DNA from: Pontederia crassipes
Taxonomy: Eukaryota > Streptophyta > Magnoliopsida > Commelinales > Pontederiaceae
Assembly (NCBI GenBank): GCA_030549335.1
Contig: CM060194.1
Span: forward strand, 34,120,171-34,184,170
Length of the DNA stretch: 64,000 nt
Direction of reading: 5' to 3'
The notes under the pieces were generated by a model. It had not been told where the DNA came from and did not search any database. It saw only the letters and a program-made list of their open reading frames with translations. Both the position numbers and the translations under genes were made by a program. Of the stretch, positions 12,601 to 23,638 are shown piece after piece. Numbering within the stretch: the first letter of the stretch is position 1; every line of letters begins with the position of its first letter.

Positions 12601-12937
12601 ATTTATGGAGGATTGAAAGCTTTTGGTGGAAAGAAGGAAAAAAAAGAAGAGGTATTTTTAACAATCTCAGTTGTGATGAGATTTGTCTATCATTTTATGT
12701 GATATATATAAGATTAGTTTGGAATGGAGGAGCTGTTGATCTGTTGTCTTTTCTTCTTTTGACTACATTAATGATGCCCTCTAATGCTGATGGTCCTGCC
12801 AGAGGCAGTTGAATTATATCATAAGAACTGTTGTTAATTCTACTGTTCATGCGGAGTTTGAAGCCAGAAACTAACCCTTCTTGCCTTATTTTCATTTATC
12901 TTTTGGGTTACAGGTTGGAGAAAAATCAGCACACTAG
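6686..12937 (+). CDS. Small mitochondrial single-span membrane protein (possible plant complex I accessory subunit), 4 exons
   Basis: Exons 6686-6794, 12011-12081, 12565-12651 and 12914-12937 join in frame across GT-AG introns to give 96 residues. Residues 1-36 form an Arg/Ser/Ala-rich, acid-free leader (MAARAALTAAASTFSRS...SRRGLAG) typical of a mitochondrial presequence. Next comes a conserved-looking hydrophilic block (DHHGPPKVNFWQDP, SPSKWKEEH, residues 37-60), one hydrophobic span at about 61-77 (FVLVSLAGWGLLIYGG), and a Lys/Glu-rich tail ending VGEKSAH. This resembles small plant proteins of the respiratory chain; my recollection is a complex I accessory (P1-type) subunit, which a protein search must confirm. 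The 5216-bp first intron is far larger than all the exons together and holds a LINE, a SINE and foldback repeats. The ATG at 6686 gives the presequence; the upstream frame is open but unlike a protein. Confidence 0.85.
7218..7600. repeat. Foldback (MITE-like) element in intron 1
   Basis: The left end, GTCTGTTTGGTTG near 7228, is the inverse of CAACCAAACGGACC at about 7582-7596. Purine-rich GGAAAGGAAT/GAAGGGAAGGG sequence on the left mirrors CTTTCCTTTCC on the right. A related but incomplete arm, CCAACCAAACAGGAC, recurs at about 8201-8215, preceded by a similar TTGGACGAGAATGGAGGG stretch, so a second damaged copy probably spans about 7600-8215. No coding capacity. Target duplications were not resolved. 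Confidence 0.5.
8519..8568 (-). mobile_element. 3' end of a 5'-truncated LINE (hairpin plus poly(A)), minus strand
   Basis: On the minus strand a perfect stem-loop (13-bp arms, single-base loop, plus-strand positions 8542-8568, arm GGATGATTAACAA) is followed by a short spacer and then an A-tract, seen as poly(T) at about 8519-8529. A hairpin just before the poly(A) tail is a known feature of plant L1-type 3' ends. The same arrangement with a different stem occurs at 25917-25985. It may or may not belong to the reverse transcriptase remains at about 10-11.9 kb. Confidence 0.45.
8657..8840 (-). mobile_element. Au-type SINE, copy 1 (with (TTG)n tail), minus orientation
   Basis: Reading the minus strand, the body runs from the AAGCCCGGATAAAGGAGGAG block through GGGTTGTGTTAGG, GATCCATGTAGCCGAC and CCCACCTAGTGGGATAAGG to a clean (TTG)n tail, which appears as (CAA)n at about 8657-8681. 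These landmarks are characteristic of the Au SINE family widespread in flowering plants. It lies in the first intron of the small mitochondrial gene, antisense to it. The intact tail suggests a younger copy than the other two in the window. Confidence 0.85.
9900..11930 (-). pseudogene. L1-type LINE reverse transcriptase remnant (ORF2) in intron 1
   Basis: Minus-strand frames, broken by frameshifts and stops, together cover a LINE ORF2 C-terminal half. From 11930 downwards: a PxELRDYRPITLSN start of the RT domain, VDFEKAYxSLDWDFL, GVRQGCPLAP, a degraded DDT active-site region near 11395, INYLGFPLSD, WxARLLSMAGRVVLLNSVL, FxWKGSxDSG, and finally a zinc-binding RVT motif (CNTCHEAVENVQHLFFGC) near 10190. 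The N-terminal endonuclease is missing, consistent with 5' truncation during target-primed insertion. The 3' end is not resolved; it runs past 10040 to somewhere near 9700-9900. It sits antisense in the host intron, so it cannot be translated from the host transcript. Confidence 0.85.
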
Positions 12938-15293
12938 ATTAGCTTTGTGGACTTTTGCTGGTTTCTTCAATTAATGACGCATGTTAATAAAGTCTTTGGA
13001 GGTTGCCGTTAGAAGGTTTTTGGTAGAATAGACCATGAAACTCTGAAGATCTCTTGTAATTGCTATGATGTACAAGAGCAGACTATTCTCTGATTTGATA
13101 ACACGAGTTGCTGCCGCACTTGGTTGTTCAGCAGAGCCCAATCCTTTGTCAGAAATGATATGGGAACTCATTTGTTTCGTCATTGTTGTTCAAAGTGCCC
13201 TCCTTCAATGAGTTGCATATTCTTCACATTAAAACTGCTTATGGTAAGGGTAATGTTTTATAGTACTCTTCAAAGCGACCTAATACTTGTTAGACGGAAT
13301 AACAAAGAAATTTTGTCGCTCTGACTTCTCAAAAAAAAATCTTTCTGGATTATGAAGAATTGTCTCAATTTAAATGATGAGACAAGAAAAAGTTTTCTTT
13401 CTTTCTTGTTTTGCCTTTTTATTCTGAATTTGCAAAGGGACAAGGGGAAGCGTCCGTAAATTTTAGAAAATTGAATGATTAATAATTTTGAAAAGTTGAA
13501 TGACTAAGTTTTAATTTGAGAGAAAGTGAAACATTTCTAAAATTGAATGATCAATTAGTTCGGTTAGTTCAAGCGATCGTGAATCGATAAGAAATTTAGT
13601 ATGATTCATCGGTAAAATTGAAAATGATAAAAGATCAGGTTCGATCGAAAAAAATTGTAAAAATTGGGTTGAAAATGATAAAGGATTGAGTTGGTTCGAA
13701 AAAAAATTGTAAAAAATGGATTGAATTGGTGAATCCGGTTGAACTTGGTTTTCGATTGTTTTTTAAAAAAATATTATATATAGAAATAATCTATTATGGG
13801 ATATTAAAGTTTAAACTTACCAAATTATTTTAAATAAAATTGGAAGGTTATGAATATTGAGGAAGAAACATAAGGAAAGAGTTTAAAATAAGAAAAATAA
13901 AAGGAAAGATGTTAGTTGGAGAGAATGAATAAAAATGAAAAATAGTATTAAGAGAATAATAAAATAAAATAAATTATAGATGGAAAGAGAATAAAATATA
14001 ATTATGATTTTAGAAAATAAGTTTAGACTATTATATTAGTAATTATTATATCAAATAAAATAAAATTACTATTTAAACTGATATCTAGTGATAAATAATA
14101 ATTATTAAATTGGTTTAGACATTTTTGTAGTAATTTATATATTATATTACTATAAAAAATTATCAATAATATATTATCGATCTAATTTCTGATTTTATTA
14201 TAAAGTTATTTAAACATTTAAACCTTGACTATTGGCGAACTTTCATTTTCCCATTTTCGATCTTGACTCAGTTGAAAAAAGTTAAAATATGAAAAGCTTT
14301 TATTAGGGGATATAAATGTTTATGTGAAAGGAGGAAAAAAAGGAAAAAATCAAATTTAAAGTAAAAAATAAAAGGAAAGATCTTGAATCCTTGATGAGAA
14401 GAAATTAATCAAAATAGAAACAGAATATTAATCAAATTAAATAACAAGAGAGATATATGTCCAAAGAGAATAAAATATGGTAATAATATATTAGAAATAA
14501 TTTTAGATTGAAATTAAAGTTAGATTATTATAGTAGAAATAATAAAAAGAAAACTACTAAAATAGAAATATATTATTAATCAAATAAAATAAAAGAGAAT
14601 AAAATCCGGTAATAATATATTAGTAATAAATTTAGATTAAAATTAAATTTATACTATTATATTTCTAATAATAAAAAGAAATCTATTATTTAAACTAACA
14701 TTCGGTAAAAAATAATTATTATTTAATTAGTTTAATCATTTTTATAATATTTTATATATTAAATTACTCTTAAATAATTATAAATAATATTATTATAAAA
14801 ACCGGTTCAATCGATTGAATCCTGTTCGAACCAATCGAACCTTGGCTTGGTTGGCTTGTCGATCCCATCTCAAATTCGATTTTGAAAACATTGATTGTAA
14901 TCATATTACCCTCTAATTAAATTGGAAGAACACAGCTGAAAATTGATTCCATTGTTTAACTACAAAGTTGCCGTAAAGAACGGTCAGATTTAGTATCTGC
15001 AAACTTCAAATCAGTAACCATTTATAATCTTCAAACTTCTTCCATGGATATCAACTATCAAGTCATAGATAAATAAAAGAAACAAGAAAGAGTAGTAATA
15101 AGATTCAATAGATTCCTCCATTATGTTTGATCTCAATTATTTGCCCAAATATAAAGTTCTGGCAACATTGTGCATATCTCTTGCTGCCGCCTTTTTTTTT
15201 TTCTTTTTTTACTTCATCAAGCGCCTTTGTAACGTCTTTAGCCTTTTGCAAACGTGATTCTACTGCAATGGATGATGCTGCAGAGACTAATTA
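12938..15293. repeat. Convergent intergenic region: 3' flank and AT-rich repeats
   Basis: About 12938-13330 is probably the 3' untranslated region and flank of the small mitochondrial gene. From about 13440 to 14900 the DNA is AT-rich with repeated blocks: the segment around 13950-14180 resembles 14430-14780 (AATAAAATAAAAxAGAATAAAAT, TTATTATATTAGTAATAA, AATAATTATTATTTAATTxGTTTA). CCGGTT- and TTCGATCG-type motifs near 13730 recur inverted near 14795-14870 (ACCGGTTCAATCGATTG). This suggests a degraded element with inverted ends and an internal duplication, without coding capacity. No gene is seen. Confidence 0.45.
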
Positions 15294-17465
15294 CTACCTT
15301 CGCTCTGAGCTCGTTGTGGTGCTCATGGAGTCCTTGATGGCTCCGTCATCCACCTCAGATGCAGTGGTTTCTCTGAGTACAGAACTATCAGTGTGTGTTT
15401 CCTTTAACGTTTCTGATTTCTCATCTGCAGACGCTGCGATCTTTTCTTGTTCCTGCTGCTCATCAGTCTCTCTTCTGCGCCCTTCCGTGCCATCTTCCAC
15501 CTGAGTTCCTTCTCTTCCATCCTTTCTCGTCTCCACGCCCTCTTCGCCGTGCTGCTTCTCATTAGCAGGAGGGCTGTTGCCATTTCCACCATCCGTGGTG
15601 GTCAACGCGCTTGATGTGGTTGCATCGTCTGCATTCGGATGCATCATCTTCTGTCCATCACCTGATACTGCTGCTGCTCCTCCAAGCTCTGCATCTTGCC
15701 TTCTGCTCCTCGTCTTGTTCTTCCTCTTCTTCCCGCGTTTGGTTCTCAACTTATTCTGGTCGTGCTTTTCCGAATCTTCACCTCCCTCCTTCCTTTCGTT
15801 GTCTGACTGAGATCCATCCGATCTTTCTGTCTCTTTACCATTGGCAACCTCTTGTTCCTTTCTGGCATTGCCATCGCCATTGGTCTCATCATTTCCCTCT
15901 TCACGTCGAGGAGACTCCTCATGCTCTTCAGGCACCTGCACTGCGCTGCTCTCCAAGCCGGTTTCTTCTTTTTTACCGGAGGATTCACCTTCTTCGGAAA
16001 TCTCTATTTTTTCCAGATGATTACCCTCAGAAGCTTTTGATTCATCTCCATTATTTTCTCCCATGGTCTCAGATTTGGAATCATCTTCTTCGACTTCAGT
16101 CCTTAGCTGCACCCAAGTTCCTTCCTTGGAAGGTTGTTCTTGTTCAATTGTTTTCTGAGTCGCATCGCCAACATCAGCTGAACTTTTCTCATCACCTTGA
16201 TCATGTGTAACCTTTTTTTCTGCTCCACCACCTTGAGGATTCTCTTCTTCTTTGCTTGCAGAGCTCAATGAAGTGTCACTTCCTGAACTGCTGTTTTCTG
16301 CCGGAGCACTGTCTTTTTTATTCAGGCGTCGCTTCATTTCTTCGATTTCGGCTTCTTTCTGTTTCAATTGTTCTTCAAGGCTTATCACTCGGAGTTTGGT
16401 GGTCATGGATTCCGCTGCCTTCTCCTCGACTCTGTTGATCTGATTCTGTTTCTCCTGGAGGGCCTCCTCCATCTCCCTTTGCATCCTTCTGAGATTGGCG
16501 ACATCGGTTTCTGCTTCCATGAGCTTATTATTCAGCTCGCTCTTTTGGTTGATCAGGGAGATTGTCTTGGCTTTCAGGTCTTCCAATCTGTTTCTCACCT
16601 CTTTGGACTCATCTCGTTCTTTCTATTCATCATAAATGAGAGTCGATCAGTGCATTATATCCACAATTATGTTTGATCTATAAGCTAATATCATGTTTAT
16701 TTGTGCTTAAAATGAAATATAACCTGAACTATCACGTGAAGCAAAATACTGTCAACTCGGACATTTTGTTTAGCTTTTAAAAATTCCATGTTGGAGTCCG
16801 ATTAAAAGAGGGAGAGGGAGAGGAAGATCAGGCGGACACTTGGCGAACTAATAGAACAAAATCTATTGGTGAATAATATATCGAAAGATTTGATTACTAA
16901 TAGAACGGAATGACGTCGTATGATCCATGTAGTCGATCACACCTAGTAGGATAAGATTTTGTTGTTTGTCGTTGCTTTAAAAATTCCATGTACATTTGAA
17001 AGACTTTTAAAATACGATCTGCTCAGATCTAAAAATTCACGACTTTCTTCGTATTCAATGTTCTTTCTAGTATATGATGAGCTAACTGAAGTCAAAACAT
17101 CAGAAGCTGAACAAAACACTCATGAGACAGCAGATGCCACTTCAAGTTTCAGATAACACACACAAATCTATTTCACATAGACTCATTTATCTTGGTTTGC
17201 ACTGCTACAATACAAACCAGGAAAAAAAATTAAGAATTTATTCTGGTCAAGTCAAGGTTACCTGTAAGAGGAGCTGCAGGGCGAACAGCTGCTCTTCTTG
17301 CTCATGGAAGAGGCCCGCCACACGCCTTTCCCTCAGCTTGTGCAGCAATGCGACGCCCAGCAACGCGGCGCCCAGCGCCAGCAGCAGCAGAAGCGCGTAA
17401 TTCCTCTTCCTGCTGTTCCCTGCCATCATCGCCCCCCTCTGCGTGGACCTCGACTCCGATCTCAT
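15294..17465 (-). CDS. Membrane-anchored coiled-coil protein with acidic C-terminal region, 2 exons
   Basis: Exon 1 (17465 or 17426 down to 17262) joins exon 2 (16622 to 15294) in phase 0 across a 639-bp GT-AG intron, giving 497 residues from the ATG at 17426 (510 from 17465). I prefer 17426: a TATA-like element at 17497-17502 predicts transcription starting close to 17465-17475, leaving almost no leader for the outer ATG, and the shorter start gives a plausible MAGNSRKRNY N-terminus. Residues 10-28 form one hydrophobic span (ALLLLLALGAALLGVALL) after a basic N-terminus, so a type II anchor is likely. Residues about 40-150 have heptad-like Leu/Glu/Lys periodicity (coiled coil). The rest is Glu/Ser/Asp-rich and probably disordered, with a basic patch (KRGKKRKNKTRSRR). 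I recognise the N-terminal layout from uncharacterised plant proteins but know no function. Confidence 0.85.
16908..16975 (+). mobile_element. Au-type SINE relic, copy 3 (3' part only)
   Basis: The stretch GTCGTATGATCCATGTAG through CACACCTAGTAGGATAAG to TTTTGTTGTTTGTCGTTG is the 3' third of an Au SINE in plus orientation with a decayed TTG tail. The 5' two thirds are missing. It lies in the single intron of the coiled-coil gene, antisense to that gene. Confidence 0.75.
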
Positions 17466-17493
17466 GTCTCCCGCCCCTGCCCACCTCCCCCTC

Positions 17494-17505
17494 CTCTATA
17501 TAAAA
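17494..17505 (-). promoter_or_regulatory. Probable TATA box of the coiled-coil protein gene
   Basis: The minus strand reads TTTTATATAGAG, about 30 bp upstream of where transcription would need to begin and 70 bp upstream of the preferred ATG at 17426. Plant TATA boxes usually lie 25-35 bp before the start site. Inferred from position and sequence only. Confidence 0.5.
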
Positions 17506-20500
17506 TTGACAAGGAGGAGATGGACACCACTACTCACTTGCACCGATGGCAATCTCTTGCTTGCTTCGAAGGCGTGGATGGAGAGAGAGAGAGAGCACGC
17601 AAATGCATGCGAAGTGCTTTGGAGCGCGCGCTCTGGGATTCTGCGTTATTGCATATATTTATATTTGTGTGGTAAACTATAATTAGTGAAGTCAACATGT
17701 CGTAGGACTTTAATTTAGTGGAAAAAGAAAGAAAAAAATCTGTAAAGCAGTTTTGGTTTGAATCTGAAAAGAGTGCGTGACTTTTGCATGTGCAACAATT
17801 TTCTTTTATTGAATCGCACAGAGTTAGTAAACAAAGCAAAGAACTAACATACTAAAATATAAAGCTTATGAGTGCAAAACATGCACGAGGTTTTTTATGC
17901 TGCACCGCGCTACATTTGCGACATTGCTTCAGGATGTTCCAGAAGCTAAAATGAAGGGAACGGCAATCTGAGTCGTCGGCGATTTCGCCGCCGGTAAGGC
18001 AGTATATATAGTGGCCGGCCGGTGTAGCATCAAAATGATGTATATATATATATGAACCTACTCAATTAGTGATGGCAGTTGCTCATCTTCAAGTCATCGG
18101 ATCGGGTCAAGTATAGATGAGCTAAAGCACAACAAGGATAGCTTTAGATCTATATATATGTGCACATTTTCATTTGCAACTTCCTTGTTCATCTCCTCCG
18201 TCACCGGTTCATGATGAGGCGAGAAATTTGTGCACCTCTTCCTCCTGCCTCCATCTTTCAGTCTTGTTTCTACAGCGAAAACCACCATTATATTGAAGGA
18301 AAAAAGATGGTGATGTATGTAATATATGTATACTCAGTTGCCAATTCTAATGCTGAAAATTGTTAGGGATGACAAACGAATTGAAAATAGTCAAACAAAT
18401 CTTTAAAATTAAGATTTGATTATAAGAAAGAAAGCACTACATATTATACCATGTAATTCATATAATTACTAATGCATCGCACCATCACTTTAGACCATTA
18501 AACTGCGGTTAATCTTATAATTAAAAAGAGAAACTTCTGAATGCATGCTCATGCCTTTTGCATGCGTTACTTGCTTGTTTTCACTTAAAGGTCATGCATT
18601 AGTTGATGGAAATACAAGATTAATTAATTTATTCTATTAAGGATCATGGTGTAAAGAGCATGAACAAACGGAAAAAATAATACATAAAAACGGTGTACTG
18701 CCGCGACGAAACGAAAATCATCTGTAACGTGCGTCCTTCAGTTTATTGGATGTGGTAAAGGGGATGAAAATTAGGATTATAAAAATCAGTTAAATCTTGA
18801 TCTGCATCTTTCTTAATTAGATGCAGTACGTAGATTCATGAAAAATAACGAGTTCCGCGTGATCAAATTAATTAAAACTTGTTTAGAAACTTAGTAGATC
18901 GTTATAAGTTGGAAAGGGAAGAATGATATAATTAACTCAAATATCGCATCGATACATTATACGCATGACCGGGCGGAGAAGCTGAAAGTTAAATTTATGG
19001 ATCTCGGCGTGCCTGTTTTCCATTTTTTTTAATGTGATTTATGCATACCGATGTAAATGTATATAAATGCCATCCACCTAGATCAAATATGTATATGTAG
19101 ATGCCATCCACCTAAATCAGATAAGTAAGTGAGATTTCGAACGAAAATATTTTGCTTACGATAAATATTAAACTTGAGATATTCTTAAATGAAGACAAGT
19201 TGCTTACCATTCGATCCTAACATAATCCATCGGTGATAAAGATAATGTAACGCCAGACAATTTTGAAAATGAAAAATAAAAAAAAATTCTGTTAGGACTT
19301 TTTCTTGTAACCATCACCACATTTCTCTCATAAATTAACCCTACGTGAGTTGAGGGCCAACCAGATCTTCCTATGCGCATGACGGCAGGAGAGGAGGAAG
19401 GAGAACGTGATCGCACGGGGAGAGGTCATCGACGGAAGGGACGCCGCGGACACAAAACGTGACCAGATCAATTTTTCAAAGTCTAAGAGGTACTATTTTC
19501 TGTGGACATATGAAAATGCACCTCTGCATAATGGCTGAAGCATTCTATCATTCTGTCGATTTTACATGAATGGCTATGCACTGTCGATTGATCTCATATT
19601 TCTTCTATCATTTTATTTCCGGATAAGTGAATTAGTGTTATTCAGATATTCTGATCGAATACCAATCTAATAGTAGTGTATCCTTTCATTCAATTATCAT
19701 GGTGACCTGCATGCTTGGTAGAAAAACACATCGTCCGGATGCTAAGCACAAAACACCCTGGTCACTTTCCAATTTTTATCACAGGAAAAATAATTCAACA
19801 AATGCAATCCTGATTGGTGTTTCTATAGTACGACGATTCGACTATTCTAAGTACATGCTTCTGTGATTTAATCAGATGCGACACCTATTATGGATTTAGT
19901 ATAAGATTAAGGATGGCATTGGATTTTCTTTTGCGTCGTATCTTTCTTTTAGGGCCGAACAATGTAATTGATCTCTGATATGTGATTTCATGATAGATCC
20001 CACATATTATTTCACCTTTTTAACCACGTCGATGTCCATTGGCGCCCTACTCGAATCATGGGCAACATAAGTTCCTCTTTCTGCACTTTTATAATTTGAT
20101 TGATATAATTAAGGGTGACGTGAAACCTTCATTAGCGCCTGTTGCATATTTTAGTGGTTGCCGTATCCTTGATCTCAGCCAAAAGGATTTAATAATAGAT
20201 CTTTCTATGATATTTAATTGCATAAGAGGAACCACCGTTCTGAAAAGCTGGGTTGCACTATTTCTGACATTAAATGCACCTTCATCAATTTATGCTTACA
20301 GTAATTACTTACTTGGCAAAGGACATCATGTCATACATTTAGTGCCAGATAATGATCTGCATTTTTATTCCCATAACTACAATACTTTGCGCCTGCAACA
20401 GTAATCCAGATGTGCATGTAATTATAGTACTTTGCCTTGGACATAGTATATGGCTACAACATTAATGTGGTATTATGCCTTCTATAGTACCACATGTTTA

Positions 20501-20789
20501 ACCATTATGTCCAGAGCATTCACTACTTACCTTAATCATTACCAAACTCCATGCCTTCCGCACTTTGGCAAGGTGATACATCCCTGTAGCATTATACACA
20601 TAGTTATATATTATTCTAATTTGTCTGAATGATAATCATTTGTACCACATTTTTACCTATCATGCTCTTTGGTTAATACAAAGTAGTACTTATGTTACTA
20701 TATAGGCACTCTCACGAATCCAGCATGATTTCTATCTTAATTTCCATAATCACAATCTTGTTACTCTGGTTCGTGATCCTTGAATTCTA
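17506..20789. other. Intergenic DNA, no gene supported
   Basis: I find no convincing coding exon on either strand. Minor features are a short TA run near 18038-18052 and a locally repeated GATGCCATCCACCTA-type unit (about 19066-19125, two copies around 30 bp apart). A short GC-richer patch near 19380-19450 has no recognisable protein. The remaining sequence is moderately AT-rich and could include the promoter of the coiled-coil gene at its left end. Confidence 0.4.
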
Positions 20790-21688
20790 AATACAATTAA
20801 ATAATGAACAAGATAAAAAACGAAAAATACAAATGGAAGAACTCTTCTTATGTTTGGTTGACGACGGTCAACCTGACCAAAAGGGAGTCGAAAGATACTC
20901 CACCGGCCCGTATTAGGCGTTGAGATGCTCCGCCCTGGCCAAAAGGGAGTCGAAAGATACTCCACCGGCTTTATTTTAGGAAGTTGAAAAACACTCCAAA
21001 ATAAGTGTAACATAATGAAAAATGTAAAGATGACAATAATTATGATGATGGGTAATGCCCGATGATATTATGATCTTTTAATGATGATCATGTTATTCTC
21101 GTTACACTTATCATATTGTCATCACTAATGCCACTCTAGTTCATGCCTCTTGATCATGATGTTATTGTATCAATCATATCTACATGACTCTATCAATTAT
21201 GATTATGTTCATCTGATTATCTTTATGATGTCATTATTACTTATATGTCATATCATTATTATGTACTGGGCGTCAAAGCTCACAGGGAGGTTCACCTCCC
21301 CTGTGTATTCAATGTCACAGGTAATAACATGTCCCAGTAAAAAGGATGATGGCGCAGGCGACAGATCGAGCTCGTGATGATCTTTGCACATGAAATCGAG
21401 TCTCTTCAGCTTCCTTTTTATTTTCATCGAGTTGTATTTATTTATGCAAACTATCATATTTAGATTATGTGAGACTTAGTTGTGTTATCTTGTTAAGACT
21501 TCCGCATTCATTTTAATTATGCCTCTTTTTAAACGAATAATAGCTATGTTTCCTTCCGTAATTATTCCTTTATTATGTTGACCGGTCAAAGTCTTATTTT
21601 GGTCAAATTATTGTACACGTAAGCCAAGTCCCGTAACGTTCCCGGAGTGTATTCGTCCACGTGGCAGGGTGCATTTCGGGGGCGTTAC
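20790..21688 (+). repeat. Degenerate LTR-like fragment, copy B
   Basis: Same family as 2960-4446. Shared landmarks in the same order are an AGGGAGGTTCACCTCCCCTG foldback near 21282, ATCGAGCTCGTGATG near 21365, TGTACACGTAAG near 21612 and a terminal GGGGCGTTACAG at 21679. Near its left part an internal direct repeat of about 27 bp occurs twice (AAAAGGGAGTCGAAAGATAC at about 20879 and 20940). GATGAT-rich sequence lies between. The end resembles Ty3/gypsy-type LTR ends; no coding region or partner LTR is attached. Confidence 0.5.
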
Positions 21689-21778
21689 AGATAATATGTT
21701 GAACTGATTCACATTCTTGAGGTTTAGGGTTAATTGAACCTTTTGGGCTTTCCAAGAATCAGAAGGAGATTGCCAGCT

Positions 21779-21781
<3 letters not shown>

Positions 21782-21831
<50 letters not shown>
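21782..21831. repeat. (TA)n microsatellite
   Basis: A perfect run of about 25 TA units. Small open frames across it on both strands are artefacts of the repeat. Confidence 0.95.
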
Positions 21832-21834
<3 letters not shown>

Positions 21835-21839
21835 ACGCG

Positions 21840-22870
21840 ACATGGAACCGGTTGTGGTGGGCATCTCAGATCCTTGCATTAATTTATGGATGTGCAAGTG
21901 CTCCTTAGAGGCAAAGTCATATGTTTAGAAGTTAGTGCTTGTAAGGTCCTAACATAAATAAGTAAGAATTCCATGGTCTCAACAATTAAATGTATGCTTG
22001 CAACAATCGCAAGGACCTATGGTGTTGGAGTTCACCCACAACTTGAACCATCTCCTTTTTCCCCCTTATTTTAGCTATTTTTTTAAAGTTTTTTAGGCAT
22101 AGCATATAATCGATTGAACTGATAGAAACGCTAGAGGAAAAATGCAGTGTTAAAAAGACTGATTAGAAGACAGTTTACTCGTATAACTCGGACAAATTAC
22201 TGGTGAAATGCTTGTTTCCAGAAACTTAAAGAGGAAATGACTGCAGGGATTTGTTTCAAATGAACAAACAATGGTACAAGTAGTCATTCGAATATTCAAA
22301 TATTTATTTCTTTTTGTCATGAAGCATTCAGTGAACCTTGCACGCACTGCGTTGGTGCATGCACAGTTTATTTTCTCAATCAACAGTGCACTCAAGTATT
22401 TGCAGGTAATTCGGCTCTGTGTTACAACTTACAAGAATCGTCTTGCAGGCATTTCTTTTTTTTTTTCTAATTGCCACCCGAGTTTTCGAAAAATGACACT
22501 GATAAATAAAATGTATTCAGGAACCGTTAAAATCGCAATTCACTCAAATTTGACCAATTCCGTAGGTTAATTAATTGATTTTAAAAATAAGTAATAACAT
22601 GTTTGATAATAAAAAAATTTATACGTTATTATTTTAATCATTAAAAAGTTCTTAAAAGAACTACGTGAAATATGTATATTTTAAAAATAAAATATTATAT
22701 TCATTAGCTTTTTCTTCCCCGTAAAATAAGCTGAGTAGCTCTCTTTTTAACTTATGCTAAAGACCCCCCTAAATATGACAAATAAAATTCATAGCCAAGA
22801 TCGAGCGCACGTGAAGTGAAATGCGCAGCTTCATCTGTCTTGTATTATCAAAGACAAAAATAACACAATA
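21840..22870. other. Intergenic DNA, no gene supported
   Basis: No coding exon or RNA gene is recognised. The part near 22570-22700 is AT-rich with short inverted stretches (AATAAGTAATAACATGTTTG against TTATTATTTTAATCATT) that may be a decayed small DNA element, but its borders are unclear. Confidence 0.35.
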
Positions 22871-22872
22871 CA

Positions 22873-23047
22873 TCAATAACAAAACCTTATCCTAATCCTA
22901 CTAAGTGGAATCGGCTACATGAATTATACGACACTTCGTTGACCCATGTTCATGAGATTCGACAAAATTTTACGCGAGCTGTCGAAACTTAACACAACCC
23001 TCCTCCTTTATCCGGACTTGAGACCGACTATAAAACATAGGCGGAGT
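22873..23047 (-). mobile_element. Au-type SINE, copy 2, minus orientation
   Basis: It aligns by eye along its whole length with the copy at 8657-8840: ACCTTATCC...CTACTAAGTGG...TCGGCTACATG, CATGTTCATGAGATTCGAC, TTTTACGCGAGCTGTCG, AACACAACCCTCCTCCTTTA and ACTATAAAACATA on the plus strand. Many C-to-T and G-to-A type changes (CCCACTAGG to CCTACTAAG) and loss of the TTG tail mark it as older. It lies about 590 bp beyond the stop codon of the glycosyltransferase gene. Confidence 0.8.
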
Positions 23048-23638
23048 TACAAAAATAACACAATAGTCGGAAAAAAAAACTCACCATCATAAGTTCCATG
23101 CAAACAAAGAAACCAATGCAAAACAAAAAGGTAAAGGGATCCCCTTTGTGAAAAGTGACAACATGTTGAAATTTGAAACCCACGTTTCATTTCGAAACGC
23201 AACATTTGCTAAAACTTTTTCCCCTGTAAATGAAGGATTAGATAGCTCAAAATCTCACCCTCGTTACATGATGTGTAAGTAGCTGTGTCAAGATTCATGC
23301 AACATCCAAATGGAATATCATGCAACGATGAAGAATAAACACCATGTAATTAAATGAACTCCTCTGTGGGTATCTCAAGCTTGCTCAAGTTCATCAACCA
23401 ACCATGTAAACTGATATCAGAAGACTGCTTCTCCTAAATATATTTGACTTGTATAGTTCTTGGTAATAAAATTTCAATTGAGATCTGCTGAAAAAAAAGG
23501 CTTTTTACCAATCTGGAAAAATGTTTGACTATCAGCTGCTCAAAATATGCAGCATTCACTGCTAACATGACGTATAAGGGTGAAAGAGTATGTGGGTGTT
23601 TCTCTTCTTGTAAGAGATGCAATGAACCGCCATGTTAA

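Noticed and set aside
15127-16676. Long open frames on the plus strand opposite the coiled-coil gene
   Set aside because: They are Ser/Leu/Phe-rich antisense shadows of the Glu/Lys-rich minus-strand protein, with no domain and no splice support.
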